Shown here in pieces: positions 22,534-24,626 of a DNA stretch of 24,626 nucleotides. Below the pieces are notes generated by a model that searched no databases, was not told the DNA's origin, and saw only the letters and a program-made list of their open reading frames with translations. The DNA lies in contig NZ_JBGFGN010000084.1 of assembly GCF_041224595.1 (NCBI RefSeq), forward strand, positions 1 to 24,626, given 5' to 3'. Position 1 is the stretch's first letter. Every line of letters starts with the position of its first letter. Both the position numbers and the translations under genes were made by a program. Source of the DNA: Donghicola sp041224595. Its GTDB lineage: Bacteria > Pseudomonadota > Alphaproteobacteria > Rhodobacterales > Rhodobacteraceae.

Positions 22534-23628
22534 GTGCATCCAACCGCGCATCCCAACCAAAAAGAACGCCTGAACGCGCTGCACAGCTATCAGATCCTCG
22601 ACACCGACCGCGATCCGGCGTTCGACGAGATTGTCGAACTGGCCGCCGAAATCTGCGACGCTCCGGTTTCCGTGATCAACCTGATTGATGAACATCGCCA
22701 ATGGTTCAAGGCTGAGGTCGGGATCGGCGCGCGCGAAACGCCGCTGGAAACCTCGCTGTGTGCGCATGTGATCCTTCAGGACGAATTCGTCGAAGTGGGC
22801 GATACCCTGTCTGACCCACGCTTCTGCGACAATCCGCTGTGTCTGGATGAAAATGGCTTTCGCTTTTACGCTGGCGCGCAACTGATCGATCCTCAGGGGC
22901 TGCCGATTGGCACACTTTGCGTGCTCGACCACAACACGCGCGCGCTGACAGACTTTCAGCGCAAGGCGCTGCGTGTCTTGTCGCGGCAAGTGATGCACCA
23001 ATTGGAACTGCGCCGCGCGCTAGAACAACAACAGGTGCTGCGCCACGAAGTCGACCACCGGGTAAAGAACTCTTTGCAGACGGTCTCCTCGATCATCGGG
23101 CTCTATGGCCGGACAGTGGGCGATTCCAATGCGGCGGCAGTGCTGAAGAAGGTAAAAACCCAAGTGGAATCGATCAGCGCTCTGCACGCCGAACTGCAAA
23201 GCTCGGACAATGCCTTTTCGGTCAACCTTCAGGCCTTCCTCGGCCGGATCTGCGAGCTTTTGCAGGAAACGGCGCCCGCAAATATCGAGGTGGAAAGCGA
23301 TCTGGAAAAGATCATCGTCGGTTCGGAAACCGCCAATGCACTAGGTATCATCGCCAATGAATTTGTTGCCAATGCTATCAAGCACGGCTTTCCCGATGGG
23401 CGCAAAGGCACTGTCTGGATCGCGCTCAAGGATGTGGGCGACGGGCTGATCCGGCTTAGTTGCCATGACAATGGGCTTGGCTCCGCTGTGCAACCAAACA
23501 CATCAAGCCGGAGCGAGGCGCTGGGTCGGAGCCTGATGGAAACCGCAGCGCTTCAGATCGAAGGGGAACTGTCCACCGAGCTGGGCCAAGGCGGCAGCCG
23601 TCTGACGCTGGAATTCCGCCCCGAGTGA
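22534..23628 (+). CDS. GAF-domain sensor histidine kinase, HisKA_2/HWE type
   Basis: A 364-residue soluble sensor kinase. Residues about 25-160 form a GAF domain (PVSVINLIDEHRQWFKAEVG, then GLPIGTLCVLD). The phosphoacceptor is His175 in EVDHRVKNSLQ, a HisKA_2 H-box. The ATPase domain shows the N-box NEFVANAIKHGFP, G1 motif HDNGLG and a C-terminal GQGGSRLTLEF. The GTG at 22534 is the only reasonable start: an in-frame TGA lies at 22519-22521 and AAGGA sits eight bases upstream. Kinases of this type often feed the PhyR-NepR-EcfG general stress pathway or a single-domain response regulator; no partner is in the window. It is complete and convergent with the truncated kinase downstream. Confidence 0.9.
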   Translation: MHPTAHPNQKERLNALHSYQILDTDRDPAFDEIVELAAEICDAPVSVINLIDEHRQWFKAEVGIGARETPLETSLCAHVILQDEFVEVGDTLSDPRFCDNPLCLDENGFRFYAGAQLIDPQGLPIGTLCVLDHNTRALTDFQRKALRVLSRQVMHQLELRRALEQQQVLRHEVDHRVKNSLQTVSSIIGLYGRTVGDSNAAAVLKKVKTQVESISALHAELQSSDNAFSVNLQAFLGRICELLQETAPANIEVESDLEKIIVGSETANALGIIANEFVANAIKHGFPDGRKGTVWIALKDVGDGLIRLSCHDNGLGSAVQPNTSSRSEALGRSLMETAALQIEGELSTELGQGGSRLTLEFRPE

Positions 23629-23640
23629 CCGCCGGGGCGG
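23616..23640. terminator. Bidirectional hairpin between the two convergent kinase genes
   Basis: CCGCCCCG (23616-23623) pairs with CGGGGCGG (23633-23640) around a 9-base loop that contains the stop codon of the GAF kinase. The stem sits at the 15-base convergent junction. No T-tract is seen. Confidence 0.45.
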
Positions 23641-23643
23641 CGC

Positions 23644-24489
23644 TTAGGCCAGATCGCGGAAATGGTTGGCGGGCATCGCCAGTTTCCAGCGCAAGGAATT
23701 TGGCGTTGCCTCGAATGCGGCCTCTGCGTTCAACATCGACTGCGACAGCGATGTCAGGACCGTCTGGCCAAAGCCCGACCGCCCCTCTGGTGCGCGGAAA
23801 TGAATGCCGTTTTCCAACCATTCAAATCGCATCTGCGGCTGACCCGTACTGCCCATCTCAATTCGCCAGGTGATTTCGATCGCCCCTGTTTCTGTCTGAA
23901 GCGCGCCGTATTTTGCCGAGTTGGTCGCAAGCTCATGCAAGGACATGCCAATCGTCTGGACCGCTTGCGGCAAAAGCTCGACCACGGGGCCATCCACCCG
24001 CACCTTGTGCGCGACGCCTTGCATGAACGGCGCCATATGACGCTCGACCAGACGGTCCAGCGCGACGGTTGTCCAGCTGCCCTGCACCAGCATGTCGGTG
24101 GTCTCCGACAGCGCCGCGATCCGGTTACCGAACTTTTCGTGAAAATCCTCCAGTGAGGTCGCGTTGCGCGCGGTCTGGCGTTGGATTGACGAAACGATGG
24201 TCAGCATATTTTTGGCGCGATGGATGACCTCTTGGGTGATCAGTTCGCGCGCTTCTTCGGCTTTGCGTAGCTCGGTCACATCGCGGTGGATGTTGGACAC
24301 TGCGATCACATCGCCCTCGGGAGAACGGATTGGAGCGCAGGTGATCCAGACCTGCCGTTCGCTGCCGTCCTTGGCAACGCGCACGGCCTCAAAGCCGGTG
24401 AGACGGCCAGCGATGATCTCGTCGCGATATTCCGTGAGCCGTTTTGGCCAGCCCTCGGGGTAAAGAATTTCCAGCGATTTACCGACGAC
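23644..24489 (-). pseudogene. PAS-HWE sensor histidine kinase, N-terminus truncated by IS21-like element
   Basis: The remaining 281 residues encode the C-terminal part of a PAS domain (VVGKSLEILYPEG..., then GSERQVWITCAPIRSPEGDVIAVSNIHRDVTE) and a full HWE kinase core. The core has the phosphoacceptor His in EVIHRAKNML (about residue 90 of the fragment), the N-box HELATNSAKYGAL typical of HWE kinases, a WLENG element and a GFGQTVL G2-type segment. At 24490 the native sequence gives way to an IS21-family end. The frame stays open through the element to an ATG at 24594, so a chimeric product with an aberrant start could be made, but the true N-terminus and sensory region are lost. It could have been a general stress response kinase. 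Confidence 0.8.
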
Positions 24490-24626
24490 TGTCAACGGCG
24501 GAGTAAAATTCGGCCATTGTGGCGGAGCAAAAGTCGGCCAGTTTGGGGCGAGCGCCTTGGAGCGTGCGGCCCTCATATAGCAAGCCCGGTCCAAGGCGCA
24601 TTGGCCGTCAGGCCAATTCTGTGAGG
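24490..24626. mobile_element. Terminus of a second, different IS21-family element (partial)
   Basis: From 24490 the sequence reads TGTCAACGGCGG and contains tandem repeats GGCGGAGTAAAATTCGGCCA and GGCGGAGCAAAAGTCGGCCA, the multiple terminal repeats typical of IS21-family ends. Its repeat sequences differ from those at 1-140, so the two ends belong to different elements. TTGGCC-GTCA-GGCCAA at 24600-24615 forms a short palindrome further in. No transposase gene is reached. The element disrupts the kinase gene at 23644-24489. Confidence 0.65.

Noticed and set aside
24490..24594. N-terminal 35 residues of the kinase frame as native sequence
   Set aside because: The segment translates IS terminal repeats (two similar NWPTFAPP/QWPNFTPP-like units), so it belongs to the inserted element, not the kinase.
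1..24626. The whole window as a composite transposon
   Set aside because: The terminal repeats at the two edges differ in sequence, so they do not appear to be copies of the same element.

Overview
The window looks like a chromosomal or megaplasmid segment of a Rhodobacteraceae-type alphaproteobacterium. This is inferred from the abundance of TRAP and TTT transporters, the HWE/HisKA_2 kinases, alphaproteobacterial EcfG-type promoters (GGAAC-N16/17-CGTT) and moderately high GC. No rRNA, tRNA or CRISPR was seen. No gene-free stretch exceeds 300 bases; the longest is 18570-18840.

Layout. (1) 1-140 looks like the terminus of an IS21-family element. It cuts into the 3' remnant of a 'Nit1-cluster' operon on the + strand (140-2727): the C-terminus of an MSMEG_0567/sll0787-type AIR-synthase-like protein, an MSMEG_0570-type small protein, an MSMEG_0569-type flavin oxidoreductase and a Pnap_2097/LnmK-like hot-dog protein. 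(2) 2902-17759 is one uninterrupted minus-strand block of 14 genes, mostly overlapping by 4 bases or a few bases apart. In transcription order it reads dctP-dctQ-dctM (TRAP 2), pdxA-like, rhamnonate/lyxonate dehydratase-like enolase-superfamily enzyme, keto-deoxy-sugar-acid dehydratase (DHDPS family), ketoglutarate-semialdehyde dehydrogenase-like ALDH, tctC-tctB-tctA (TTT), amidohydrolase/lactonase, dctP-dctQ-dctM (TRAP 1) and a cyclase-family hydrolase. A divergent GntR/FCD regulator (17916-18569) shares the promoter region. (3) 18841-22396 is an envelope/stress group: a double PRC-barrel exported protein, an AI-2E-family permease, CsbD, and YihY/BrkB. EcfG-like promoters lie before three of the four. 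(4) 22534-24489 holds two convergent sensor kinases of the HisKA_2/HWE type. The second is truncated in its PAS domain by another, different IS21-family terminus (24490-24626).

How the genes may work together. The minus-strand block most likely imports and degrades one or more deoxy- or pentonic sugar acids or lactones: lactone opening by the amidohydrolase, dehydration to a 2-keto-3-deoxy acid, a second dehydration to alpha-ketoglutarate semialdehyde, and oxidation to alpha-ketoglutarate. This resembles the L-lyxonate / L-arabonate non-phosphorylating route. What is unusual is that three binding-protein-dependent secondary transporters of two families sit in one transcription unit. The stress group and adjacent kinases fit the PhyR-NepR-EcfG general stress response, although phyR, nepR and ecfG themselves are not in the window.
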